Assembly (NCBI GenBank): GCA_021648375.1
Contig: JAKISW010000001.1
Span: forward strand, 62,001-126,000
Reading direction: 5' to 3'
Length of the DNA stretch: 64,000 nt
Source of the DNA: Devosiaceae bacterium
GTDB taxonomy: Bacteria > Pseudomonadota > Alphaproteobacteria > Rhizobiales > Devosiaceae
Of this stretch, positions 25,064-33,582 are shown one piece after another; the first letter of the stretch is position 1, and each line of letters begins with the position of its first letter. The translations under genes were made by a program, and so were the position numbers. A model generated the notes under the pieces. That model worked only from the letters and a program-made list of their open reading frames with translations, was not told the origin of the DNA and did no database searches.

Positions 25064-26293
25064 TTATTCAGCGCGAGGGTCAAGAGCTGCCGTCGCCGGG
25101 GTTGAGTTTCTGTCCAGAGGCATGGCTCTGAACGGTTCACGATCTGCGCCCATTTCGACAGGGCGCACTTTCATCCGTATTAAAGCTCCAGCAGCCAGTA
25201 GGGCATGAAAGGACGCGGTAACAAAAAACAGCGCCGATGCCCCGAACATATTCATGGACAGGGCTGCAATCAATGGCCCAATGGCCAGTCCGCAACCAAA
25301 GGTAAATAACATTGCTGCGGCAATTGTGCCAAAATCACCAATCCCCGCCGCGTCATTGGCATGGGCAACCGCCACGGAATAGATGGGAAAGGCGCTAAAT
25401 CCATAAAGAGCAAACAATAAATATAGCTGCCAGCTTTCAGACGGTTTGAGCAACGCCAGCACCAAAGCAACAATTGCTGCAAAAATACTGGTGCCGGTGA
25501 TTACCCAGCGCCTATCAATAATGTCAGATAGTTTGCCAAACGGAACCTGTGATAATGCGCCCATCAACAGGGCGGAACTCATAAGTTGAGCAATATGGGT
25601 TGCATCCATGCCCTGAAAAAATCCAAATACCGGCGCAAGAGTATTAAAAGTACCATTGGCAATCCCAACGCTAAAACTTGCCATAACAGCAATTGGAGAA
25701 GTGGCAAAAAGCAGTTTGAAATTCATGGCTGCAGAAGCCAGCGGCTTTGGTTGTTGTCTTGTGGTCATGGCAGTTGGTAAAATTGCCAGAATGAAGGCTA
25801 GCGCACCAATGACGAATGGCAGATATCCGGCGGTACCGGTAAACGACATGGACAATTGCCCAAGGGTGGAAAATGCCAGATTGATCATCACATAAAACGA
25901 GAAAATTGTTCCCCGGTTTTTATTATCTGACACCTCGTTCAGCCAGCTTTCCACGATCATTGCGGCACCGGAAAAACAAAAGCCCGAAAATATCCTAAGC
26001 AGTATCCATCCCGTATCGCTGACCCATAACAGATTTAGCAAAATGGTGATGGTTCCCACCGCCGCCATTACCGAATAGGCGCGAATATGTCCGGTTCTTC
26101 TGACCAGCATCGGAACAAGTATAGAGCCGGCAACAAAACCCACTGACCAGCCGGTTCCGATAAGCCCTAGAGATAAAATTGAAAATCCTTCTTCAGCGCC
26201 CCGTACCGAAAGCAACAATCCCTGCAAGCCGCCGCCAAACATCAACAGGGCAGACGATAGAAACAGAGCCTGAATTTTCAATATATTGCCCAT
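25064..26293 (-). CDS. MFS transporter, YcaD/sugar-type
   Basis: Major facilitator superfamily transporter of 409 residues with about twelve membrane helices. The cytoplasmic loop between helices 2 and 3 shows PMLVRRTGHIRAYS, and the matching loop of the second half is GKLSDIIDRRWVI (G-x-L-S-D, the A-motif). It resembles the YcaD-like group of small-molecule exporters. The substrate is unknown. GGAAGG lies before ATG 26293, and the upstream gap is 54 nt. It probably forms a transcription unit with moaB. Confidence 0.88.
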   Translation of the reverse strand: MGNILKIQALFLSSALLMFGGGLQGLLLSVRGAEEGFSILSLGLIGTGWSVGFVAGSILVPMLVRRTGHIRAYSVMAAVGTITILLNLLWVSDTGWILLRIFSGFCFSGAAMIVESWLNEVSDNKNRGTIFSFYVMINLAFSTLGQLSMSFTGTAGYLPFVIGALAFILAILPTAMTTRQQPKPLASAAMNFKLLFATSPIAVMASFSVGIANGTFNTLAPVFGFFQGMDATHIAQLMSSALLMGALSQVPFGKLSDIIDRRWVITGTSIFAAIVALVLALLKPSESWQLYLLFALYGFSAFPIYSVAVAHANDAAGIGDFGTIAAAMLFTFGCGLAIGPLIAALSMNMFGASALFFVTASFHALLAAGALIRMKVRPVEMGADREPFRAMPLDRNSTPATAALDPRAE

Positions 26294-26333
26294 ATGTCAC
26301 CTTCCACCAACAGTTATTCACGGCTTATAATTG

Positions 26334-26351
26334 TTAGGGTCTGGACCCTAA
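26334..26351. repeat. 18-bp palindromic repeat made of two element ends
   Basis: TTAGGGTC (26334-26341) and GACCCTAA (26344-26351) flank TG, perfect arms of 8 bp. The arm equals the first 8 bp of the terminal repeat of the element at 4798-5068. It looks like two element ends with nothing between, as after deletion or excision. Read on the minus strand, its TAG (26350-26348) is the stop codon of the UDG-like gene. Confidence 0.65.
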
Positions 26352-27226
26352 TTGTTCAATGCGCGTTGTAAATTGCACAGATCGCGCCAGGCCCGGCGTT
26401 TTTGCCCTGGTTGTTGCAACAAAAACTGCGGGTGCAAACTGGCGATAATTTTGCTCTTGTGTTCACCTGTTTTTATGTCGCTTAGCTCTCCGTCAAGTTT
26501 TAAAACGCTTAGCTCATTTCCCATGAGCGTTTTTGTTGCAACATCGCCCATTGCAATTATGAATTTTGGCTCGATTAGCTCAATTTGACGGTTTAGAAAT
26601 GGCAGGCAGGCCTCAATTTCCTGGGGGGCAGGGTCCCGATTGCCCGGTGGACGCCAGGGAACTATATTGCTTAAAAAAACTTCTGAACGCTCCAATGAAA
26701 TTGAGCGCAGCATTGCATCTAGTATAACGCCGGCTTTTCCCGCGAACGGGGTCCCCAACATATCATCATCATTGCTGGGAGCCTTGCCGATGAACATAAT
26801 TTCTGCTTTTGGGTTGCCGCTTCCAAATACCAATTGGGTTGCCCGTTCCTTAAGGGCGCAGGCATCAAAATTTTCCATTAGCATTTTTAGTTCTTCAAGA
26901 GATTTTGCGCTTTGCGCCAGCGCCTGAGCAATTTGGGGGGCATCACTGCCAGTTGAATCGAGTGTTGATGGTGATCTGGCAACGTCAGGAATTTGGCTTG
27001 AAACCATCGTCTGGTTTGCACTCGCAGTCGGCGATCTACTTGAGGGGGGGGCAGAAACGGTGGCGTTTTGCGCAGAATAATTGTCTTTTTTAGCATGACT
27101 AAATTCGGAGTTATCCAAAAACTGATTTCTGCATGTTTCGTTCAGGCAAATATCCACTCCCGCGCTTTTATGCCATTGCAGGAGTTTAATTATTTCGTCT
27201 GTTTGCTGCACATCAAATCTAACCAT
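26348..27226 (-). CDS. Uracil-DNA glycosylase-like protein with altered active-site and Fe-S residues
   Basis: UDG-superfamily protein closest in layout to family 4. The N-terminal 110 residues are low in conservation and Ser/Thr-rich. The fold starts at about residue 120. Family-4 proteins bind an Fe-S cluster with four Cys; here the first is Phe120, the second Cys123 is kept, the third is Trp191 (VPWRPPGNR) and the fourth Cys207 is kept. The uracil-site motif GE-x-PG is GKAPS, with DDD where ED is usual. HPQFLL near the end is kept. The PWRPPGNR version also occurs in other alphaproteobacteria as I recall, so it may be a clade form. GTG 27241 is an alternative start. Confidence 0.75.
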   Translation of the reverse strand: MVRFDVQQTDEIIKLLQWHKSAGVDICLNETCRNQFLDNSEFSHAKKDNYSAQNATVSAPPSSRSPTASANQTMVSSQIPDVARSPSTLDSTGSDAPQIAQALAQSAKSLEELKMLMENFDACALKERATQLVFGSGNPKAEIMFIGKAPSNDDDMLGTPFAGKAGVILDAMLRSISLERSEVFLSNIVPWRPPGNRDPAPQEIEACLPFLNRQIELIEPKFIIAMGDVATKTLMGNELSVLKLDGELSDIKTGEHKSKIIASLHPQFLLQQPGQKRRAWRDLCNLQRALNN

Positions 27227-27315
27227 GGCCCAAACTATCACATAATTGGGATGCAGGGCGACTTAATGCTGTCTGTTTTGTGATTTTTATGAACGTTTTT
27301 TAACTTGCGCGATAG

Positions 27316-29133
27316 TTGAATTTGATGGATTCTGGTTTTGGATACCTTTATGGATTATGTGAATTGTGCCAGTGCAAAATACTTAAATGCAAAAACTCAA
27401 CGCAAAAACTTCAACGAAAGAGACCAGTTTTGACCTGTTTTTTCCGCCCTCTTATCCGCACCATACTCATTGTTTTTGCAACTTTTTTCCCCACTACTAT
27501 GGCCAATTCGCAAAACCTGTCGTTTCAGTTTTCCACCCCCTCCGGCAGTTTTCTTGCCGGTCAGGAGGCGTTTAGCGGTCTGGCTACAACCATTGCTGCC
27601 GATTCGCTTTTGCAGGCTGCACTGGCCCAAAGTGGTAATGCAGGTGTAATGGAGCGCAGCTTTGCAGCATTGATTGCTGACGGTAGAATTGCAGATGCCG
27701 AAATTATGGCAAAAAACATGCTTGAGTTGGCTCCCAACAGCTCTCTTGCCAACCTGGTTCTTGCCACAATTGCTCTAAAGGAGCGTCGATATTCTTCGGT
27801 GATAAATCAGCTTGATGATATGGGACTGGCCGATTTTGTTGATATTTCTGCGATAATTTTGCGGGCCTGGGCACGTGTTGGTCAATCTCGCCTTGATAAG
27901 GCTATGGGCGAGCTTGAAGAGTTGGACGGAGGTGGTTTATCGGACTTTATTGTATTTCACAAAGCTTTGATGGCCGATGTTGCAGGAGATTCATCAGCGA
28001 TTGAACTTGCGCGGATTTCTTATGAGAATGAGCCGTTTCTTGGCCGTATGGTTGAGTTTTACACACGGGTTTTGGGTAATTCCGGCCTGAATAAAGCAGC
28101 GCTGACCGTTCTTGATGATTTTGAAAAAGAAGGCCTTAGCCATCCAAGCGTTGGTTTTGTACGCGGTGAGATTGAAGCAGGCCGCCTTCCGGGCAAATAT
28201 GCCGCGACTGTGACCGAAGGCGCTTCCGAACTGTTTCAGGGTATAGGTGTCGCACTGGGACGTGATGGATCAACAGATATTGCTCTGGTATTTTTGCGGC
28301 TTGGTCTTTATCTCAACCCGGATGCGGACACAATATCATTGACGATTGCCCAGTTTTTAGAAGATGCCCACCGTTATGAGGCCGCTAACGAGATATATCG
28401 TTCTATCGATGAGGATTCTTTGTTCAAGTCCGACGCAATCGTGCGCATTGCCCAGAACATGGATGCCCTTGGTGACAGACCGGGTGCAATTGAAAGACTA
28501 AAGACAATTGTTTTTGAAGAACCTGAAAATCTGGAGGCTATCACAGCCCTTGGCAATTTGCTGCGGCTTGACGAGCAATTTGATAGCTCAGCCTTTGCAT
28601 TTAGTCGGGCAATTGCTCTGGTTGGCGGTGACCACCCAAGGGATTGGCGGTTTTTCTATCTACGTGGAATAGCCAATGAACGCCGTGGCGCATGGCCCGC
28701 AGCCGAAAAAGATTTCTTGAGAGCTCTTGAGCTTAATCCGACCCAGGCCCAGGTATTAAATTATCTGGGATATTCATGGGTGGAAATGGGCATAAATCTG
28801 GATCAGGCGCTGGTGATGATTGAGCAGGCCGTTTCTACAAATCCCCAGGATGGCTATATTGTTGATTCTCTGGGCTGGGCTCAATTTCAAATGAATAATT
28901 TTGATGTAGCGGTAGTTATTCTGGAGCAAGCCGTGCGTCTCAGCCCTAACGACCCTGAAATAAATGATCATCTGGGAGACGCCTATTGGCGCGTTGGCAG
29001 AAGAAACGAAGCGCGCTTTCAGTGGAGCATTGTTACATCTGTGGATAAAAGTGGCGACATCGCTGCCGAAGCGCTGGTAAAACTTGAAAACGGTTTGCCA
29101 GATATAGCTGATCAGCCCAGCTCGGATTCTTAA
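27316..29133 (+). CDS. Exported tetratricopeptide repeat protein
   Basis: Protein of up to 605 residues built of TPR helical repeats from about residue 100 to the end. Repeats are recognisable by patterns such as ALELNPTQAQVLNYLGYSWVEMG and AVSTNPQDGYIVDSLGWAQFQM. A hydrophobic segment near residue 45-65 (TILIVFATFFPTTMANSQ) looks like a signal peptide, so export is likely. The true start may be a TTG at 27430, which would put the signal at the N-terminus; the first in-frame start is a TTG at 27316. Rhizobiales carry such TPR genes next to ispE. The partner it scaffolds is unknown. Confidence 0.82.
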   Translation: MNLMDSGFGYLYGLCELCQCKILKCKNSTQKLQRKRPVLTCFFRPLIRTILIVFATFFPTTMANSQNLSFQFSTPSGSFLAGQEAFSGLATTIAADSLLQAALAQSGNAGVMERSFAALIADGRIADAEIMAKNMLELAPNSSLANLVLATIALKERRYSSVINQLDDMGLADFVDISAIILRAWARVGQSRLDKAMGELEELDGGGLSDFIVFHKALMADVAGDSSAIELARISYENEPFLGRMVEFYTRVLGNSGLNKAALTVLDDFEKEGLSHPSVGFVRGEIEAGRLPGKYAATVTEGASELFQGIGVALGRDGSTDIALVFLRLGLYLNPDADTISLTIAQFLEDAHRYEAANEIYRSIDEDSLFKSDAIVRIAQNMDALGDRPGAIERLKTIVFEEPENLEAITALGNLLRLDEQFDSSAFAFSRAIALVGGDHPRDWRFFYLRGIANERRGAWPAAEKDFLRALELNPTQAQVLNYLGYSWVEMGINLDQALVMIEQAVSTNPQDGYIVDSLGWAQFQMNNFDVAVVILEQAVRLSPNDPEINDHLGDAYWRVGRRNEARFQWSIVTSVDKSGDIAAEALVKLENGLPDIADQPSSDS

Positions 29134-29153
29134 AAATCTCTGGTGAAGCAAAC

Positions 29154-30035
29154 TTGTCGCGTGTGACCTGCCGAGCAAAAATAAATCTTTGCCTGCACGT
29201 TGTTGGCAAAAAATCAGATGGATTTCATCAGTTGCAAAGTCTTGTTACCTTTGCACAAATTGGTGACGAACTCTCACTGTTGGACTGCGATGGCGCCGGC
29301 GATGGGGATAAACTGCAAATTCAGGGGGAATTTGCACACCTCCTTGCAAACGACAAAACCAATCTGGTAATGCAGGCTCTTGATGCATATCGAAAACGAT
29401 GGCCAGCAGGGCTGAGTGGAAATATGGCGCTTCGCCTGACCAAAAATCTGCCCATTGCTTCGGGAATCGGTGGCGGGTCGGCAAATGCTGCTTCGCTTCT
29501 TAAGCTGGTGTCAAAAGTTTCCAGCGAAAAAACTAACCCGGAACAATTGCAAATTCTTAGCGCAAGTATTGGCTCAGATGTGCCGGTATGCCTGTTGGAA
29601 AAACCGGCGATTATGGCGGGAAGGGGAGAAGACCTTGTGCCGCTTAAAAATTTCCCAACCCTTTATTCTGTTCTGGTGAATCCGGGCATTGCGATTTCAA
29701 CCCGTGAGGTTTTTGCAAAACTTCAACACATCAATAACTCGGTCATGCCCGAGATTCCGGAAAGGTTTTCCGGGGTAAAAGATTTGGTGAACTGGTTGCA
29801 TCAGACCAGAAATGATCTGGAAGAACCGGCCATAAAATTGGTTCCAGAGATATCTCAGGTCATCAAAGAATTTGATGGCAACCAGAACTGTATTTTTGCC
29901 CGTATGTCAGGGTCCGGCGCGACGGTTTTTGCCCTTTTTGCTAATATGGAAAAGGCTGAACAGGGCGCTAGCACTATCAAAAAAAAATGGCCTAAATATT
30001 GGGTGAAGCCAACAGTTTTGATGGGTAGTGACTGA
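29154..30035 (+). CDS. ispE: 4-diphosphocytidyl-2-C-methyl-D-erythritol kinase
   Basis: GHMP kinase of the MEP pathway that phosphorylates CDP-methylerythritol for isoprenoid synthesis. It shows AKINLCLHVVGKKSDGFHQLQSL near the start, the ATP loop PIASGIGGGSANAAS (about 102-116), and the C-terminal MSGSGATVFALF. The length of 293 residues is usual. The start is a TTG at 29154, 20 nt after the TPR stop, with no strong ribosome site. ispB lies convergent just beyond, so two isoprenoid genes are neighbours. Confidence 0.95.
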   Translation: MSRVTCRAKINLCLHVVGKKSDGFHQLQSLVTFAQIGDELSLLDCDGAGDGDKLQIQGEFAHLLANDKTNLVMQALDAYRKRWPAGLSGNMALRLTKNLPIASGIGGGSANAASLLKLVSKVSSEKTNPEQLQILSASIGSDVPVCLLEKPAIMAGRGEDLVPLKNFPTLYSVLVNPGIAISTREVFAKLQHINNSVMPEIPERFSGVKDLVNWLHQTRNDLEEPAIKLVPEISQVIKEFDGNQNCIFARMSGSGATVFALFANMEKAEQGASTIKKKWPKYWVKPTVLMGSD

Positions 30036-30064
30036 CAATTGGGAAGTTGAGATAAGTGCTGTCC

Positions 30065-31084
30065 TTAGCGCACTCGCGATACCGTATAAAAGGTAAGTTG
30101 GCGCAATATTTCCAAAAGTTCAGACGCAGGCAATTCTGAAATTGCCTCTCTGGCATTCTGGGCATGTTTCAAAGCTCTGTTTGTTGCGCTTTCTAGCCCG
30201 CCATATAGTGTAATTATATCAAGAACTTTAGAAAGTATATCAGCATCTGCATCCTGATTTCCAAGCGCAGTAGCGATGATCTCACGCTCTGATTGATTAG
30301 CTTTTTCCAATGCCAGAATTATTGGCAGCGTCATTTTGCCTTCACGCAGATCATCACCGGTATTTTTACCCAAATTCTGATTGATCCCGCCATAGTCAAG
30401 AACATCATCAACCAGCTGAAATGCCAGACCCAGCTCGCGCCCATAAGCGGCCATTGCTTTTTGCTCAAGTTCATTTGCTTGACCGGCCATGGCTCCAACC
30501 CTTGTCGCAGCCTCAAAGAGTGTTGCGGTTTTAGCACCGATTATCTGCATATAATCCTTGTCGCTGGTCGTAAGGTTTTTTGCCTTGCTCAATTGCAGCA
30601 CTTCCCCCTCGGCGATCAGGGCGGCAGCTCTTGATAGCGTATCAAGTGCCTCCATACTTCCGGTTTCAACCATCATCATAAAGGCCTGACCGAGCAAAAA
30701 ATCTCCCACCAGCACGCTGGCCTGATTGCCCCAGATTTTCCGCGCTGCGGGCTTTCCGCGCCGCATATCGCTTTCATCAACCACATCATCATGCAACAGG
30801 GTTGCATTGTGCATAAATTCCACCGCTGCGGCGTATTTGAGCTGATTTCCCCCGCTGTTGCCAAACAGTCGGGCGCTTATCAGGGTGAGCATGGGACGCA
30901 GGCGCTTTCCCCCCGCTTCAATCAGGTGCAGAGCAATTTGCGGCACCACTTCCACATGGGAAGATGCCCGTGACAGGATCAAATCATTGACTTTTTTCAT
31001 GTCGTTTGCGGTGACAGCGACCAGAGCATCAATGCCTGAATGATCAGGTTCGTTTTTTTCGACAGCTTGCAAATTATTGCCCAT
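30065..31084 (-). CDS. ispB: Octaprenyl/decaprenyl diphosphate synthase
   Basis: Trans-prenyl diphosphate synthase that makes the long side chain of ubiquinone. The first aspartate motif is LLHDDVVDESDMRRG and the second FQLVDDVLDYGG, separated as usual. The length of 339 residues is typical. It is convergent with ispE (30 nt between stops) and divergent from the TrmN6-like gene. The chain length cannot be read from the sequence with certainty; Rhizobiales usually make Q10. Confidence 0.94.
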   Translation of the reverse strand: MGNNLQAVEKNEPDHSGIDALVAVTANDMKKVNDLILSRASSHVEVVPQIALHLIEAGGKRLRPMLTLISARLFGNSGGNQLKYAAAVEFMHNATLLHDDVVDESDMRRGKPAARKIWGNQASVLVGDFLLGQAFMMMVETGSMEALDTLSRAAALIAEGEVLQLSKAKNLTTSDKDYMQIIGAKTATLFEAATRVGAMAGQANELEQKAMAAYGRELGLAFQLVDDVLDYGGINQNLGKNTGDDLREGKMTLPIILALEKANQSEREIIATALGNQDADADILSKVLDIITLYGGLESATNRALKHAQNAREAISELPASELLEILRQLTFYTVSRVR

Positions 31085-31224
31085 CCCAGATCAATTCCCC
31101 AGTAAATTAGACACTTTAAATCATATCCCTATTCTGGTTCTTATACTGTTGAACCTGCAACCACAAACTGCCTATGATCGCCTTTAGGGTTTTTTTTGAT
31201 TTTAATAAGGTTGCTCTCGCTGCC

Positions 31225-31998
31225 ATGGTTGAAGAAATTGCATTCACTGAAGATGAATTCCTGTCTGGACGCATTAAAGTAATGCAGCCAAAAAAAGGGT
31301 TTCGGGCTGGAATTGATACGGTTCTTCTTGCCGCTTCAGTGGATTTAAAAAGCGCAAATATCGCGGAATTCGGGGCCGGGTCGGGAATTGCCTCATGTTG
31401 TGTGCTGGCGGATTTGATAACGGCAAATGCAACTTTGATCGATTTCAATCCCGAAGCGCTTGCATTGGCGAAAAAGAATCTTGAGAAAAACAGGTTCCAC
31501 AAAAGGGCAAAAATCCTGCTGCTTGATGTTACAAATAAAGGCTCGGTGCGCGAAGAGGCGGGCCTACGAAACAATTATTACAACTCCATTATTGCCAATC
31601 CGCCGTTTTTTGATGCCAGGGCCGGAACGCTTTCTCCTGATATTTCACGCGCTGATTCTCGACACATGCAAAATGATGATCTTGATAAATGGGTAAAATG
31701 CGCCGCCTCCAGCGCCGCCGCAGGCGCAGAGGTGATTTTTATCCATTCCATTGCCGCGCTTCCCCGTTTGCTTGCCTCTTTTAGTGCCCGGTTTGGCAAT
31801 ATTTCTGTGTTGCCGATTTGTCCGAGACCGGGGCAAAATGCTTCCAGGGTTTTGATTCGCGCAATAAAAGGATCTCGCGCTTCTTTGGCTCTACTGGCTC
31901 CGTTGGTGCTGCATGGTGTGGTTGGAAATTCTTATTCAGAGCAGGCCGATGCGATTTTTCGCGGAAAAAGCCGAATAAGCTGGAAAAATGCTCCATAA
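31225..31998 (+). CDS. tRNA1(Val) adenine-N6 methyltransferase-like (TrmN6 family)
   Basis: Class I SAM-dependent methyltransferase with the N6-adenine motif NPPFF (IIANPPFFDARAG). The SAM motif is NIAEFGAGSGIASCC. These place it with TrmN6/YfiC, which methylates A37 of tRNA1(Val). ATG 31225 starts 258 residues (MVEEIAFTEDEF). The frame is open to 31174 with a weaker fit. Its position opposite ispB and before an S49 peptidase is the usual Rhizobiales order. The C-terminus (about 90 residues) is more variable. Confidence 0.85.
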   Translation: MVEEIAFTEDEFLSGRIKVMQPKKGFRAGIDTVLLAASVDLKSANIAEFGAGSGIASCCVLADLITANATLIDFNPEALALAKKNLEKNRFHKRAKILLLDVTNKGSVREEAGLRNNYYNSIIANPPFFDARAGTLSPDISRADSRHMQNDDLDKWVKCAASSAAAGAEVIFIHSIAALPRLLASFSARFGNISVLPICPRPGQNASRVLIRAIKGSRASLALLAPLVLHGVVGNSYSEQADAIFRGKSRISWKNAP

Positions 31999-32046
31999 GT
32001 TCCTATCTGACAGAGGATTTGTTGAACAATCAAAAGGCTGGTGAAC

Positions 32047-32925
32047 ATGAACGACGATACGCAAAATTCTTTTATGGCTAAGTTGGGTGGTGCCTGGACA
32101 CGCTTGAATGAAAAAATTGGTCCTAAAAATGCGATAATTCCTGTTGTTCGCCTGCATGGGGTGATTTCTGCGGAGCAAAAACCAAATCGGATAAATATTG
32201 AAGCGGTAAACCCTTTGCTGGAAAAAGCCTTTGAAACCAAGCGTGCTCCCGCGGTTGCCATCGTGATAAATTCACCGGGTGGTTCCCCGGTTCAGTCTCG
32301 TCTTGTTGGCAATCGAATTCGCGAACTGGCAGACAAGCACGATAAAAAGGTTCTGGTGTTCATTGAAGATGTTGCAGCTTCGGGCGGCTACTTTATCTCT
32401 GTGGTGGCTGATGAGATTTTTGCTGATCCCTCTTCAATTGTCGGCTCGATCGGCGTAATTATGGCCGGTTTTGGATTTGAAGAGGCAATCAAGAAAATTG
32501 GTGTTACCCGGCGCATTTATACGGCGGGAAAAAACAAATCCACTCTTGATCCCTTTATGCCGGAAAAGAAGGCTGATATTGACCGGATCAAAGGTTTTGA
32601 AGACGATATCCATAAAGTTTTTATCGACTATGTGAAGCAGCATCGGGGCGAAAAACTTATTGGCAAAGACGATGAATTGTTCACCGGTGAATGGTGGCCT
32701 GCGGTGCGTGGAATTGATTTGGGGCTGGTTGATGCCATTGGTGATATGCACACGGTTTTGCGTGAGCGTTTTGGTGATGATGTCAAACTAAAAACTCTAA
32801 AAACCAAACGGGGGATATTTTCTCTGCCAAAATTTGGCATGAGCGCAAATATTACTCAAGGGTTGGGCGCTGATATTATTGGCGCTGTTGAAGAGCGCGC
32901 TCTGTGGTCGCGGTTTGGACTGTAA
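32047..32925 (+). CDS. S49 family serine peptidase (SohB/SppA-like)
   Basis: Signal-peptide peptidase-like protein. The nucleophile Ser lies in EDVAASGGYFISVVADEIFADPSSIVGSIGVI and the general-base Lys in GKNKSTLDPFMP. The length is 292 residues, in the short SohB/SppA36 range, with no clear N-terminal membrane helix. The start is ATG 32047 with AAAGG 9 nt upstream; a GTG at 32041 is too close. Seven nucleotides after its stop a small membrane protein begins. It probably degrades signal peptides or misfolded membrane proteins. Confidence 0.9.
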   Translation: MNDDTQNSFMAKLGGAWTRLNEKIGPKNAIIPVVRLHGVISAEQKPNRINIEAVNPLLEKAFETKRAPAVAIVINSPGGSPVQSRLVGNRIRELADKHDKKVLVFIEDVAASGGYFISVVADEIFADPSSIVGSIGVIMAGFGFEEAIKKIGVTRRIYTAGKNKSTLDPFMPEKKADIDRIKGFEDDIHKVFIDYVKQHRGEKLIGKDDELFTGEWWPAVRGIDLGLVDAIGDMHTVLRERFGDDVKLKTLKTKRGIFSLPKFGMSANITQGLGADIIGAVEERALWSRFGL

Positions 32926-32931
32926 TCATCA

Positions 32932-33192
32932 ATGACCGGCATTATCATCAGATTGCTGACCTATGTGATAATCGGCGCCGCCATCTATTTTGGAATCAGG
33001 CGCATTATCAACGACTGGCGCGCGCAATTCAAAAAAGATGATCAGGCAGTTAGAGAACGGGACCTTAAAGAAAGAGACCGGCCGGACGTGGTTGAGCTTA
33101 AAAAAGATCAAGACGGGGTGTTTCGTCCGGGTGATATGAAGTCCGGCAATAAAACCGAAGAAAAATCCGATAAGGGTGGTCCTAAGGATTAG
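32932..33192 (+). CDS. Small membrane protein, conserved in Rhizobiales
   Basis: 86-residue protein with one N-terminal membrane helix (LTYVIIGAAIYFGIRRI) followed by a highly charged tail rich in Lys, Glu and Asp. The tail contains VVELKKDQDGVFRPGD, which I recognise as a conserved block of small Rhizobiales proteins found next to the S49 peptidase and glyQ. It is 7 nt after the peptidase stop, so co-expression is likely. No function is known. Confidence 0.8.
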   Translation: MTGIIIRLLTYVIIGAAIYFGIRRIINDWRAQFKKDDQAVRERDLKERDRPDVVELKKDQDGVFRPGDMKSGNKTEEKSDKGGPKD

Positions 33193-33243
33193 GTTTGCAA
33201 CTCTTGTATCTTAAAATTCTTGTTTCCTCTTGAAATTCACAAG

Positions 33244-33267
33244 ATATATTAGTACATGCTAATATAT
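33244..33267. promoter_or_regulatory. AT-rich operator palindrome before the DUF2892 gene
   Basis: Perfect 9-bp arms ATATATTAG (33244-33252) and CTAATATAT (33259-33267) around TACATG. It lies 56 nt before the DUF2892 start and overlaps a candidate -10 (33253-33258) with TTGAAA (33230-33235) 17 nt upstream as -35. Repression by a dimeric regulator is likely. AT-rich palindromes of this type are used by ArsR-family sensors such as BigR, but the regulator is not in the window. Confidence 0.62.
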
Positions 33268-33322
33268 AAATTGTGTAGTGAGCGTTTCAAATTATGCGCG
33301 CAAATCAAAATGAGGAAATAAA

Positions 33323-33526
33323 ATGTCTGTTGAAAATGCTGTACTGGCTCTGGCAGGTCTAATGGTAACTGTTTCTGTTATTCTGTCCTGGTTTATCTCT
33401 CCCATGTGGCTCATATTGACCTTGTTTGTTGGGTTAAACCTTTTGCAATCTGCCTTTACCGGTTTTTGTCCGGCTGCCATGATTTTTAAACTCATGGGAC
33501 TGAAATCAGCTTGCGTTACACGTTAA
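33323..33526 (+). CDS. DUF2892 inner-membrane protein, YgaP-like
   Basis: 67-residue protein with two membrane helices (VLALAGLMVTVSVILSWFI and MWLILTLFVGLNLLQSAFTGFCPA). The loop FTGFCPAAMIFKLMG is the DUF2892 signature. The family includes the membrane part of YgaP and companions of rhodaneses and sulfide regulators. The C-terminus keeps one Cys in FCP and another near the end. AGGAAA is 6 nt before the ATG. A strong operator palindrome lies upstream. The link to sulfur or redox stress is an inference. Confidence 0.85.
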   Translation: MSVENAVLALAGLMVTVSVILSWFISPMWLILTLFVGLNLLQSAFTGFCPAAMIFKLMGLKSACVTR

Positions 33527-33536
33527 ACGGCAGTGA

Positions 33537-33568
33537 CGGTTTAGCAGGTCTTACCCTAAACTAAACCG
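33537..33568. terminator. Stem-loop between DUF2892 and hemerythrin genes
   Basis: CGGTTTAG (33537-33544) pairs with CTAAACCG (33561-33568). It lies between two convergent genes, so it may end both transcripts. There is no T run, so this is a weak call. Confidence 0.4.
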
Positions 33569-33582
33569 CCACCGCATGCGAA

